From Marinomonas profundimaris (lineage in GTDB: Bacteria > Pseudomonadota > Gammaproteobacteria > Pseudomonadales > Marinomonadaceae), in NCBI RefSeq assembly GCF_000508165.1, contig NZ_AYOZ01000034.1:62001-126000 (forward strand): a stretch of DNA of 64,000 nucleotides, given 5' to 3'. A model generated the notes under the pieces. It was not told the origin of the DNA, made no database searches, and saw only the letters and a list, made by a program, of their open reading frames with translations. The position numbers were made by a program, and so were the translations under genes. The first letter of the stretch is position 1; the number at the start of each line of letters is the position of its first letter. This document shows, piece after piece, positions 17,388-26,138 of the stretch.

Positions 17388-19481
17388 ATGCTTTTATCTG
17401 ACAACCATCGCCACTGTTTTTTATTAACAGGTTCGATCCATGACGTTTTGTCGGATTTTTTTCGTCTCAGCAAACACCTTTCTACACCACTGATTTACGC
17501 TCACGATGTGTCGCAATACAACGCACTAAATCATTCTATTTTTCACAATTCAGACGTTCGCACCTGCTCCTTTAAACAAGCTCGACAAGAGCTAGGCAGT
17601 ACGCACGATGCTATTTTAGTGGACTTAACGCACGGTGTTTCCGCCAGCGCGCTGGCTATTTTAGCAGGAACGGTTCGTGGTAATGGCGTGTTTGCGATTG
17701 CGTTGCCCAAAGGCGATTGGCTGTCTGTTGTGGATCTGGATTTGCCTCGCTATTTACCTTGGCCATATGAAAGCCACCAGATAGAGTCGAGCTTTAAGCG
17801 TTTCCTGTTGGATCAACTCCACCGCGATTCGTCACCTTTTCAAACCCTAGCGTCAGATCAAATTCACCCGTTACCGGCGCTTCCTTTGATGGAAAGCCTG
17901 ACCACGCTAACCGAGGAACAAACCGAAGCGCAGTCTTGTTTGTTTGAAGAGCACGCCAAGTCTTATGTGCTTATCGCACCTCGCGGGCGGGGGAAATCGA
18001 CGCTTTTAGGCGATAGCTTGGCCAAAATGCTCAAAGCCGGCAAGAAAGTCGCGCTCACTGCGCCGAACCAAGACGCGATTAAAACGCTAAAAGCGCGCTT
18101 CGAGCAGGTTTTAAAAGAAGTGGATTTGGACTCGGAGCTGCCCTTCTTTGCACCAGATGCTCTGCTTGCTAATCCGGCACACTGGGACACGCTGTTTGTA
18201 GATGAAGCCGCCATGATTCCCGTGCCATTGCTCATGGCATTGAATCAAAAAGCCGAGCACAGCCTTTTCAGCACCACAGATTATGGTTATGAAGGCGCTG
18301 GAAAAGGCTTCGGCATTCGCTTTTGTCGTTATTTAGCCGCTCAATCGACCCCAAACAACATGCCATTTTTGACGTTAACATTAAGCATGCCAATTAGATG
18401 GGGGGGAAATGACCCACTGGAACATTGGATCAACGAATGTTTCTTTTTAGCGCCTAATCAAAACGTCGTTCTGAACGAGGCAGACACACCATCGATTCCT
18501 CAAACGTATAAAGTCATCGCCAACAACGCATGGCTGGATCGGCCTGATTTATTGGCTCGCACCTTTCAATTATTGGTCAGTGCTCATTATCAAACTTCCC
18601 CCGATAACTTGCGCTGGATCTTAGACGACCCTTCCGTTTCTGCTTATCTTTCCTTGCAAGGTTCAGCGGTACGTTGCGTGGCAATCATGACCGCAGAAGG
18701 CCAATTACCAGACGCGCTTAGCCTAGCGGTTTTGCAAGGTACGCGTCGGCCTCGTGGTCATTTGATACCACAATCGTTATTGGCTCACGAAGGCATTGAA
18801 GACGCGGGACGATATCGCTACTGGCGCATTAGTCGCATTGCAACGCATCAGAGTGAGCAAAACAAAGGGCTCGCCAGCCAACTGCTGGATCAAATTGAGA
18901 TCGCAGCGCAAGAACAATGCGACTTTTTATCGACCAGTTTTGCCGCCACGCCAGACGTTGTGGGCTTTTGGCTGAAGAACGGCTTTATCCCTGTTCGCCT
19001 TGGCACCACCAAAGACCAAGCCAGCGGGTGCTACTCATTAATGATGGTGAAACCACTAAACGAAATAGCACGTCAGAAAACCGCGATTTGGCATCAAGAT
19101 TACCGAGCCAATCTCGCGATCAATTTACCAAGAGATTACCAAGACATTGACGCTCACCTAGCTCGTATGCTCAGCGCCGATTTCTTAGAAGCAAAACCAC
19201 TAACCGGCGCCGTGACGGACAAAGACAAACAGGACTTAGCCTTGTTTGTGAATCATCACAGACCTTATCTCACGATTCGTGCGCAGCTCACTCGACTGGT
19301 AAACACTCAACTCGCACGCCATCAGTTATCTCACTCTCATGCGCACTTTTCTCTGCTAAACACAGTAATCACACAACCCGCTCATGAGATCGACTTTGTC
19401 GCCTTTGGATTGAAAACAAAAAAACACGTAGAAAAGCATTTGAAAAGCATTGTGGGTGAGTTGCTACTAACAAAATTTTAG
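17388..19481 (+). CDS. tmcA: tRNA(Met) cytidine acetyltransferase
   Basis: Makes N4-acetylcytidine at the wobble base of elongator tRNA-Met, using acetyl-CoA and ATP. 697 residues, close to the E. coli enzyme (about 670). An N-terminal DUF1726 domain is followed by a helicase-like module with Walker A APRGRGKST near 197-205 and DEAA near 271. The GNAT domain has RISRIATHQSEQNKGLASQLL near 475-497 and the C-terminal tRNA-binding part is complete. AAGGAG is five bases before the start. Confidence 0.95.
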   Translation: MLLSDNHRHCFLLTGSIHDVLSDFFRLSKHLSTPLIYAHDVSQYNALNHSIFHNSDVRTCSFKQARQELGSTHDAILVDLTHGVSASALAILAGTVRGNGVFAIALPKGDWLSVVDLDLPRYLPWPYESHQIESSFKRFLLDQLHRDSSPFQTLASDQIHPLPALPLMESLTTLTEEQTEAQSCLFEEHAKSYVLIAPRGRGKSTLLGDSLAKMLKAGKKVALTAPNQDAIKTLKARFEQVLKEVDLDSELPFFAPDALLANPAHWDTLFVDEAAMIPVPLLMALNQKAEHSLFSTTDYGYEGAGKGFGIRFCRYLAAQSTPNNMPFLTLTLSMPIRWGGNDPLEHWINECFFLAPNQNVVLNEADTPSIPQTYKVIANNAWLDRPDLLARTFQLLVSAHYQTSPDNLRWILDDPSVSAYLSLQGSAVRCVAIMTAEGQLPDALSLAVLQGTRRPRGHLIPQSLLAHEGIEDAGRYRYWRISRIATHQSEQNKGLASQLLDQIEIAAQEQCDFLSTSFAATPDVVGFWLKNGFIPVRLGTTKDQASGCYSLMMVKPLNEIARQKTAIWHQDYRANLAINLPRDYQDIDAHLARMLSADFLEAKPLTGAVTDKDKQDLALFVNHHRPYLTIRAQLTRLVNTQLARHQLSHSHAHFSLLNTVITQPAHEIDFVAFGLKTKKHVEKHLKSIVGELLLTKF

Positions 19482-19787
19482 TTACGTCACAGTGACGACC
19501 ATTTTCATTAGTTATAATGGGTGAACATCCACCCATATTAAAATCTGCTTGTGCGACATTCCCCCCACACCCGCTTTTTTCATCCAACAAAAAAATCATA
19601 AACCTATCAGTAAAAAACATTTTAATCTTTTAAATCAGCACCTTAGATAAATAAATAAAGACTTGGCATAGATTGTGTAAAGAGTATGATCTAAGCAGCA
19701 CCTTTTTTGCTCTGTCTGTGTTTCCCAATCATCAGACTAAAAAATCAGGTAAACAATAATAATTCAGTTTTTTGGAGTCTTATAAAA
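19482..19787. other. Intergenic region between tmcA and dctP
   Basis: About 305 bp with no gene recognised. It contains a TATAAT hexamer at 19513-19518 without a good -35 partner, a short GGGTG/CACCC hairpin nearby, a sigma54-like element at 19663-19678, and a 9-bp direct repeat CAGCACCTT at 19636-19644 and 19696-19704, exactly 60 bp apart. A spurious in-frame ATG at 19707 is not the dctP start. Confidence 0.6.
19663..19678 (+). promoter_or_regulatory. Possible sigma54 promoter of the TRAP operon
   Basis: TTGGCATAGATTGTGT matches the -24 TTGGCA element and has G but not C at the -12 GC dinucleotide. Spacing is right. dct TRAP operons are classic targets of the DctB/DctD sigma54 system, and such a pair is present at 36.6-40.3 kb. 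The imperfect -12 makes this tentative. Confidence 0.35.
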
Positions 19788-20780
19788 ATGAAAAAAATCG
19801 GCCTAGCTCTAACATCTTTAGCACTTGCCCTTTCTGCTGGTACAGCAGTTGCAAACTGTGATCCAGGTGAGCGTGTTGTTAAATTCAGTCACGTAACAGG
19901 TGGTACAACTCACCCTAAAGTGGTTGCAGCAAACAGCTTTGCAGAACGCGTTAACCAAGAAATGAACGGCAAACTATGTGTTGAAGTTTTCCCTAACTCC
20001 ACATTGTTTGGTGACTCTAAAGAACTTGAAGCCCTTCTTTTGGGTGACGTTCAACTACTTGCGCCTTCTCTTTCTAAGTTCGGTTCTTACACTGATAAAT
20101 ACGGTGTATTTGACCTACCTTTCATCTTTAAAGACATGGATCATGCAATCCGTTTCACTAAAACGAAAGAAGGTAAACAGCTTCTTACAGAAATGGATGA
20201 ATACGCAGGTTTTGTTGGTCTAGGTTACTGGATGTCTGGTATGAAATACTTTTCTGCCAACAAACCACTTCTAGTTCCTAGCGATGCGAAAGGCATGAAA
20301 TTCCGTGTACAAACATCTGACGTTGCTAAGCAAATGATTGCAGCAATGGGCGCATCGCCACAAGCGATGGCATTCTCTGAAGTATACGGCGCATTGCAAA
20401 CAGGCGTTGTAGACGGACAAGAAAACACGTGGTCTAACATCTACACGAAAAAATTCTACGAAGTTCAAGACAGCACAACAGAAACCAACCACCAATTGTT
20501 GGCTTACTTGTTCATGACGTCTTCTGAATTCCTAGCAAGCCTTCCAGCCGCTGACCGCGCTCAATTCATTCAAATTGCTGACGATGTAACACAAGCAGCA
20601 AACTTGAATGTTAAAGCCGCTGAAGCAGCGAACCGTGCCAACATCTTGAAAGCCGGTGGCAAAATCAATACTTTGACACCAGCACAACGTAAAGATTGGG
20701 TTGATACAATGAAGCCTGTTTGGTCTCAGTTCGAAAGCTACATCGGTAAAGATCTAATCAACGCAGCCGCTGGCGCGTAA
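19788..20780 (+). CDS. dctP: TRAP transporter substrate-binding protein (DctP type)
   Basis: Periplasmic solute receptor of 330 residues. A signal peptide (MKKIGLALTSLALALSAGTAVA, cleaved before NCDPG) is clear. The conserved carboxylate-binding arginine is in GMKFRVQTSDV, and the family motif is SEVYGALQTGVVDGQENTWSNI. It looks like the C4-dicarboxylate (DctP/DctP-like) branch, but the ligand is not proven. A TTGGAG precedes the ATG at 19788. A hairpin follows before dctQ, which would let dctP be made in excess. Confidence 0.9.
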   Translation: MKKIGLALTSLALALSAGTAVANCDPGERVVKFSHVTGGTTHPKVVAANSFAERVNQEMNGKLCVEVFPNSTLFGDSKELEALLLGDVQLLAPSLSKFGSYTDKYGVFDLPFIFKDMDHAIRFTKTKEGKQLLTEMDEYAGFVGLGYWMSGMKYFSANKPLLVPSDAKGMKFRVQTSDVAKQMIAAMGASPQAMAFSEVYGALQTGVVDGQENTWSNIYTKKFYEVQDSTTETNHQLLAYLFMTSSEFLASLPAADRAQFIQIADDVTQAANLNVKAAEAANRANILKAGGKINTLTPAQRKDWVDTMKPVWSQFESYIGKDLINAAAGA

Positions 20781-20803
20781 TTAAATCTCTACCCAGCAGT
20801 AAT

Positions 20804-20828
20804 AAGCTGACCCTTTTAGGGTCAGCTT
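20804..20828 (+). terminator. Hairpin between dctP and dctQ (partial terminator)
   Basis: AAGCTGACCC (20804-20813) and GGGTCAGCTT (20819-20828) form a 10-bp stem with a 5-base loop, followed by TTGCGGTTTTT. The T run is broken, so read-through into dctQ is likely. It could reduce membrane-subunit expression or protect the dctP message. Confidence 0.7.
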
Positions 20829-20945
20829 TTGCGGTTTTTCATCACTCGCTTTAAACCAATACATTATCTATTGACCCTTAAGCCTGTCTGCAAACTCCGC
20901 CATGCTGCTTTTTATTTGTTCAGGTCCATTCGTTAGGAGACCCCC

Positions 20946-21623
20946 ATGGCACATTGGCCGCACCTTTATTTACTTATCTTTATTCTAATCCTTTGGGCAT
21001 TAGAAAAGCGCTTCCCAAAAGTCATGGAGCGGGCAGAAGAGAATCTATTAATCATCGTTATTTCTTCTATTATGGCGGTATCGTTTGGGCAAGTAATCGC
21101 TCGTTACGGCTTTAACACCGGCTGGGATGCGGCGCTTGAATTTAACACCGTTGCCTTTTCTTGGTTGATCCTATTGGGCATGAGTTACGGTATCAAAACG
21201 GGCCTTCACCTTGGTGTCGACATCGTTTTAAACGCTGTTCCAAAACGCATAGCCAAAGGCTTGTCTTTGTTTGGTGCCGCGGCCGCTATGCTGTACGGCT
21301 TGATCCTACTTGATTCCACTTGGTTGGCTATGCTTGGCGTAGACGTTAGTGGTGGTGCGATTCAGTACTGGTTGAAAATGTTCAACATCGGCATAGGTTC
21401 GAATGAACTTCGTTACCCTGAATTTGTACAAGAAATGTTTGGTCTGCGCCCTCGCGTTCATCGCTGGATTGTTCTTGTTATTTTGCCAATCAGTTTGGCT
21501 CTACTTTCTTACCGTTCTTTGCAAGCCTTCATCGATATTGCACGTGGCAAACGTGACATGTTGATCAGTGGCCATGAAGCACAAGAATTGGTTGAAGAAA
21601 ACAAAAACGTCTTGAAAGACTAG
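20946..21623 (+). CDS. dctQ: TRAP transporter small permease subunit (DctQ), enlarged
   Basis: 225-residue inner-membrane subunit with four membrane segments (LYLLIFILILWALEK, ENLLIIVISSIMAVSFGQVI, FSWLILLGMSYGIKTG, RWIVLVILPISLALLSY). Typical DctQ proteins are about 160-190 residues; here an extra segment (GGAIQYWLKMFNIGIGSNEL and following, about 140-180) sits before the last helix. GGAGACC precedes the ATG. It overlaps no neighbour; dctM follows after 15 bp. Confidence 0.88.
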   Translation: MAHWPHLYLLIFILILWALEKRFPKVMERAEENLLIIVISSIMAVSFGQVIARYGFNTGWDAALEFNTVAFSWLILLGMSYGIKTGLHLGVDIVLNAVPKRIAKGLSLFGAAAAMLYGLILLDSTWLAMLGVDVSGGAIQYWLKMFNIGIGSNELRYPEFVQEMFGLRPRVHRWIVLVILPISLALLSYRSLQAFIDIARGKRDMLISGHEAQELVEENKNVLKD

Positions 21624-21638
21624 CGCAGGAGCTTAATT

Positions 21639-23252
21639 GTGGAATCCATTATTCTATTTTCTTTGGTACTAATCCTGCTGTTTATTGGCTTGCCGGTTGG
21701 TATCTCGTTGGGCTTATCGTCCATCTTGTTTATTACTTTTTTCTCACACGACTCTTTGTCGTCTGTTGCGATTTCCTTGTTTGGGGCTGGTCAACACTAT
21801 ACGTTGTTGGCTATCCCGTTTTTCATTATTGCCTCGTCTTATATGTCGACCGGCGGTGTAGCAAAACGTCTCATTAATTTTGCAATTGCCAGTGTGGGTC
21901 ACTTCCGTGGTGGTTTGGCAATGGCGTCGGTTTTGGCGTGTATGATGTTCGCGGCGCTGTCTGGATCTTCTCCAGCAACCGTGGTTGCCATCGGTACGAT
22001 TGCCATCGCAGGTATGACGCAAGTAGGTTACTCCAAAGAGTTTGCGGCTGGCATCATCGCTAACGCAGGCACATTGGGCATTTTGATTCCACCATCCATC
22101 GTAATGGTTGTGTACGCCGCGTCTGTTGACGTGTCGGTTGGCCGTATGTTCTTGGCAGGTGTTATCCCAGGTTTGATGGCCGGCGGTATGTTGATGTTGG
22201 CGATCTATGTGGTTGCTCGTATTAAAAAATTGCCTGCTGAAGAATGGAAAGGCTTTGGTCATTTGATTCGTGGTGGTAAAGAAGCGGGCTGGGGCTTGTT
22301 CCTTGTCGTGATCATCATGGGTGGTATTTACGGTGGTGTGTTCACACCAACAGAGGCGGCGGTTGTTGCGGCGGTTTACTCTATGTTCATCGCGCTGTTT
22401 GTTTACCGTGATATGGGCCCGCTAAAAGGCCAAACATGGACAAACGATCAAGACGCGCCACACGCTCGCGTTGGCTTTAACGGTACGGTTTATGGTGTGT
22501 CGTTCTTCCTCGTGTGGGAAATCATGTCTTTCTTTATCTGGGCAGACAGCGAAACCATTACGGGCGGAGACCGTGCTATTTGGGGCGCGATCATGTCGGT
22601 TGCTCTGGCCGTTTTCTACGTCTACAAACGCGCAAGCCAATTGGAACAGTCTGTCGGCACATGTCTAGCCGCTGGCCTACCAATTTGGGGGCGTAACTTG
22701 TCTATGATGTTGCGTGGTTTCTTCCCGTCTTTGTTCGGCGAAGAGTCTCGTAAAGTGATGCTAGAAGGCACAAAAACAACCATCATGCTGATGTTTATCA
22801 TCGCTAACGCCTTGTTGTTTGCTCATACACTTTCTGCAGAACGTATTCCACAAATGATCACAGAATGGATGCTAGGGGTTGGCTTTAACTGGTTCACCTT
22901 CCTTGTTGCTGTGAATATATTGCTGCTAATTGGTGGCCAATTCATGGAGCCTTCTGGTCTATTGGTTATCGTAGCGCCTGTGGTATTCCCGATTGCGATG
23001 GAACTGGGTGTTGACCCAATTCACTTGGGTATCATCATGGTCGTAAACATGGAAATCGGCATGATCACGCCGCCAATCGGTTTGAATCTATTCGTAACAT
23101 CGGGAATTACCGGAATGAGTTTGGCGCGTGTGGTAAAAGCCGCGATGCCTTTCGTTCTCGTATTGATGGTGTTCTTGGTAATGGTGACTTACATTCCAGC
23201 CTTGTCTACAGCATTACCGTACAGCATTATGGGGCCAGAAATCGTTCAATAA
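21639..23252 (+). CDS. dctM: TRAP transporter large permease subunit (DctM), enlarged
   Basis: 537 residues against about 425-440 for common DctM proteins. The ends are standard (ESIILFSLVLILLFIGLPVGI; GIIMVVNMEIGMITPPIGLNLFV), but about residues 255-375 are an insertion with two extra hydrophobic stretches (VYGVSFFLVWEIMSFFIW and AIWGAIMSVALAVFYVY). Start is GTG at 21639 after AGGAG with a 7-base spacer. With dctP and dctQ it forms a sodium-driven importer, probably for a dicarboxylate. Confidence 0.9.
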   Translation: MESIILFSLVLILLFIGLPVGISLGLSSILFITFFSHDSLSSVAISLFGAGQHYTLLAIPFFIIASSYMSTGGVAKRLINFAIASVGHFRGGLAMASVLACMMFAALSGSSPATVVAIGTIAIAGMTQVGYSKEFAAGIIANAGTLGILIPPSIVMVVYAASVDVSVGRMFLAGVIPGLMAGGMLMLAIYVVARIKKLPAEEWKGFGHLIRGGKEAGWGLFLVVIIMGGIYGGVFTPTEAAVVAAVYSMFIALFVYRDMGPLKGQTWTNDQDAPHARVGFNGTVYGVSFFLVWEIMSFFIWADSETITGGDRAIWGAIMSVALAVFYVYKRASQLEQSVGTCLAAGLPIWGRNLSMMLRGFFPSLFGEESRKVMLEGTKTTIMLMFIIANALLFAHTLSAERIPQMITEWMLGVGFNWFTFLVAVNILLLIGGQFMEPSGLLVIVAPVVFPIAMELGVDPIHLGIIMVVNMEIGMITPPIGLNLFVTSGITGMSLARVVKAAMPFVLVLMVFLVMVTYIPALSTALPYSIMGPEIVQ

Positions 23253-23285
23253 CGATTTCCGCTCTACAAAAGATCATACAGTTCA

Positions 23286-23306
23286 GCGCCCTTCGGGGCG
23301 TTTTTT
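23286..23306 (+). terminator. Terminator of dctPQM operon
   Basis: GCGCCC-TTCG-GGGCGT hairpin with the stable TTCG loop, followed by six T, 34 bp after the dctM stop. Confidence 0.88.
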
Positions 23307-23336
23307 AATGGGTAAAATACCGCTAAACAACAAGCG

Positions 23337-23363
23337 AAAAAAAGCGAGGTACAGAGACCTCGC
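23337..23363 (-). terminator. Terminator of the minus-strand uronate operon
   Basis: GCGAGGT (23344-23350) and ACCTCGC (23357-23363) form a 7-bp stem, followed on the minus strand by seven T. It lies 43 bp after the dehydrogenase stop and ends the long operon that begins with the second dctP. Confidence 0.82.
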
Positions 23364-23405
23364 CTTTTCAAATCAACTTACGCTTTATACTTTTAATTTT
23401 TACGC

Positions 23406-24989
23406 TCAGCCTTTCATAGTGAGAACACCATCAACCAATTGTGGGATAGACAGCGGGTTTGCATTTTGCACGCTCAACGGCATTAACGCTTCTGGGAAGT
23501 CTTGATAACATACAGGACGCACAAAGCGATCGATCGCAGCACTGCCCACAGACGTAGAACGACTGTCCGATGTGGCAGGAAATGGCCCGCCATGCACCAT
23601 GGCTTGGCAAACTTCCACACCCGTTGGATAACCATTGCAAAGCAAGCGACCCGCTTTGCGCTCCAAAATAGGCAAGAGTGTTGCCACTGCGGCCACGTCG
23701 CTCTCTTCCATTTGAATCGTCGCCGTTAATTGGCCTTCCAAATGCTCCGCCACCGTGCGGTATTCCTCTATGTTTTGGCATTTTATGATCAAAGAATTGG
23801 AACCAAACACTTCGTTTTCTAAACTTTTATCACTTAAAAAAGCCGCCGCATCGGTGACGAAAACATGCGCCTGACATTGGTTTGGCGCATCCGACGAGGG
23901 TGCTTTTGCCAACAAGGTGACCTTGTCGTTCGACGCCAACGCATTCACGCCGTCGCAATAAGCTTGAAAAATACCGGATGTCAGCATGGTCTGAGTCGTA
24001 AGTGCCGCCGTGTCCGCCGCAACTTGAGCCAAGAACTCGTTCGCACCTTCACCATCCAACATCACCAACATGCCTGGATTGGTACAAAACTGACCAGCCC
24101 CCATGGCCAATGATGCCACAAAGCCTGTCGCGACCGATTTGGCTTGCTGCGCCAGTTTATTTGGCATCACAAAAACAGGGTTGATGCTGCTCATTTCCGC
24201 ATAAACAGGAATTGGCTCAGGACGATTTGCAGCAATATTCATAAGCGCCACACCACCATTACGCGACCCCGTAAAACCAACCGCCTTGATGTGAGGATGT
24301 GACACCAAGGTACCGCCAACATCCGCACCTGCGCCAAATAAAAGCGAAAACACGCCTTCCGGTAAACTGCATTTTTTTACTGCGGCTTGAATCGCACGGC
24401 CAACCAATTCCGATGTACCCGGATGCGCCGAATGTGCTTTTACAATCACAGGGCAACCCGCCGCCAACGCAGACGCAGTGTCACCACCCGCGACGGAAAA
24501 CGCCAATGGAAAGTTACTCGCACCGAACACTGCAACCGGCCCCAATGGGATTTTTTGAAAGCGTAAATCTGAACGAGGCAACGGCGCACGATCCGGCATA
24601 GCAGGATCAATACGTGCATCGACAAATTTGCCCATGCGAACCACAGAAGCGAACATACGAAGTTGCCCCATGGTACGACCACGCTCCCCTTCAATACGCG
24701 CTTTTGGCAAGCCGGATTCTGCCATGGCGCGCTCTACTAAGGCATCACCTAACGCCAAAATCTCATCGGCAATGCATTCCAAAAAGGCCGCACGCTGCTC
24801 GACTGAAACCGCTCGATAAGCATCAAACGCTTGCCATGCTAAATCCGCCGCTTGATCGACGTGCTGTTGATCGCCACCCAAAAACTCGGGCTCAAGAAGT
24901 TCATTCGTTGCTGGATTTAAGGCACGTATGGCTTTTTTATGCCCCTTAACTGAGTGCTGACCAATCAACATATGTCCTGAAATTTGCAT
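23406..24989 (-). CDS. 2-oxoglutarate semialdehyde dehydrogenase (2,5-dioxovalerate dehydrogenase), NADP-type ALDH
   Basis: Oxidises 2,5-dioxopentanoate to 2-oxoglutarate, the last step of oxidative uronate breakdown. About 527 residues of the aldehyde dehydrogenase superfamily, of the long hexarate/pentose-linked branch: IPLGPVAVFGASNFPLAFSVAGGD near 155, VGFTGSRNGG for the cofactor, MSSINPVFV for the general-base Glu, and the catalytic Cys in GAGQFCTNPGM. Three near-adjacent ATGs exist; GGAG six bases before the third (24989) decides the start. It follows kdgD on the same strand, separated by a hairpin. Confidence 0.9.
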   Translation of the reverse strand: MQISGHMLIGQHSVKGHKKAIRALNPATNELLEPEFLGGDQQHVDQAADLAWQAFDAYRAVSVEQRAAFLECIADEILALGDALVERAMAESGLPKARIEGERGRTMGQLRMFASVVRMGKFVDARIDPAMPDRAPLPRSDLRFQKIPLGPVAVFGASNFPLAFSVAGGDTASALAAGCPVIVKAHSAHPGTSELVGRAIQAAVKKCSLPEGVFSLLFGAGADVGGTLVSHPHIKAVGFTGSRNGGVALMNIAANRPEPIPVYAEMSSINPVFVMPNKLAQQAKSVATGFVASLAMGAGQFCTNPGMLVMLDGEGANEFLAQVAADTAALTTQTMLTSGIFQAYCDGVNALASNDKVTLLAKAPSSDAPNQCQAHVFVTDAAAFLSDKSLENEVFGSNSLIIKCQNIEEYRTVAEHLEGQLTATIQMEESDVAAVATLLPILERKAGRLLCNGYPTGVEVCQAMVHGGPFPATSDSRSTSVGSAAIDRFVRPVCYQDFPEALMPLSVQNANPLSIPQLVDGVLTMKG

Positions 24990-25023
24990 CTTCATCTCCA
25001 TTTTTTTATTGCGCTATTCGATA

Positions 25024-25059
25024 TTAAAAAAGACAAAGCGCCACATAAGCGGCGCTTTG
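25024..25059 (-). terminator. Intercistronic terminator-like hairpin between kdgD and the ALDH gene
   Basis: CAAAGCGCC (25034-25042) and GGCGCTTTG (25051-25059) form a 9-bp GC-rich stem with an 8-base loop; on the minus strand TCTTTTTT follows directly. It is inside the operon, so it probably works as a partial terminator or message-processing site. Confidence 0.7.
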
Positions 25060-25076
25060 GTGTTTTCTAAGTACAC

Positions 25077-25988
25077 TTATTTGTTGGCTTCAATTAAGGC
25101 TATTAAGCGTTTTTCCTGCTCTGCCGTTGGCATCGTCAGTGGCGCTCGAACGTTACCAGCTGAACGACCAATGGCCGTTGCGCCAGATTTAATCAAACTC
25201 ACGGCATAGCCTTTTTTCTCGTCACGCAGGCGACAAAAAGGAATGAAGAAGTCTTTAATGATGGCCGTCACTGTGTCTTTTTCGCCCGCACGTAATGCCT
25301 TATAAAAGCGGTTTGCCATGTCTGGCATAAAGTTGAATACGGCGGATGAATAGGTATTCACACCAATAGAAAGGTAGGCTTCGGCGAAGATTTCTGCGGT
25401 TGGCACACCACCGATGTAAACCAAGCGATCACCGACGGTTTTGACGGTGTCGTTCAGTGCCGCAATGTTACCCACGCCGTCTTTTAGTGCGATCATATTC
25501 GGGTTTTTAGCCGCTAACAATTTTACATTTTCCGCGCTCAAAATTCCGTTACCACGATTGTAGTAAATGAACTGAATCGGGCTGCTTTGCATAATTTGAG
25601 ACGCGTATTCCACAATGCCATCTTCTGGGCATTCGGTTAAGAAAGGCGGCATGAGTAAGATGCCATCACAGCCTGCGTCTTCTGCCGCTTTAACAAATTC
25701 TTTTGCTTCTGTCACACTGCGCCCTGCACTGGCGATCACGGGGACTCGGCCCGCTACGGTTTCAACGGCGATTTTACAAATTTCTTTGTACTCTTCCAGA
25801 CCCAAGGAGAAAAATTCGCCGGTTCCACCCGCCACAAAAACAGATGACACATCGTGCTCGACAAACCATTCGATTCGCTGTTTGTAGGTATCAGCTTGGA
25901 ATTTACCGTTTTTATCAAAGTCGGTAATCGGGAAAGAAAGCAAACCGTCACTCAAAGCAGAACGGATTTTAGCGGTAGAAAGTGCCAT
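25077..25988 (-). CDS. kdgD: 5-dehydro-4-deoxyglucarate dehydratase
   Basis: Dehydrates and decarboxylates 5-dehydro-4-deoxy-glucarate (3-deoxy-2-keto-hexarate) to 2,5-dioxopentanoate and CO2. 303 residues of the DapA/NAL aldolase superfamily. Opening LSDGLLSFPITDFDKNGKF, GGTGEFFSLGLEEY and the Schiff-base lysine in MIALKDGVGN near residue 180 match KdgD rather than dihydrodipicolinate synthase. Its place between udh and the semialdehyde dehydrogenase confirms the role. Confidence 0.93.
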   Translation of the reverse strand: MALSTAKIRSALSDGLLSFPITDFDKNGKFQADTYKQRIEWFVEHDVSSVFVAGGTGEFFSLGLEEYKEICKIAVETVAGRVPVIASAGRSVTEAKEFVKAAEDAGCDGILLMPPFLTECPEDGIVEYASQIMQSSPIQFIYYNRGNGILSAENVKLLAAKNPNMIALKDGVGNIAALNDTVKTVGDRLVYIGGVPTAEIFAEAYLSIGVNTYSSAVFNFMPDMANRFYKALRAGEKDTVTAIIKDFFIPFCRLRDEKKGYAVSLIKSGATAIGRSAGNVRAPLTMPTAEQEKRLIALIEANK

Positions 25989-26138
25989 AAGATGGTCCTC
26001 ATTTCGTTAATTTGCCCAAATTTGGGCCAAAGAAATCCCTACCCAAAACTTGGATAAAAATTTCGTTTTGTTAATAAAAATAGTGTTTCGTCGACGTCGA
26101 CTTAGATATTCATAAATTGCTGGGTATTATTTCGTTCA

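Noticed and set aside
19707..19787. N-terminal extension of dctP from an ATG at 19707
   Set aside because: It lies upstream of a clear ribosome site and signal peptide at 19788 and is not family-like.
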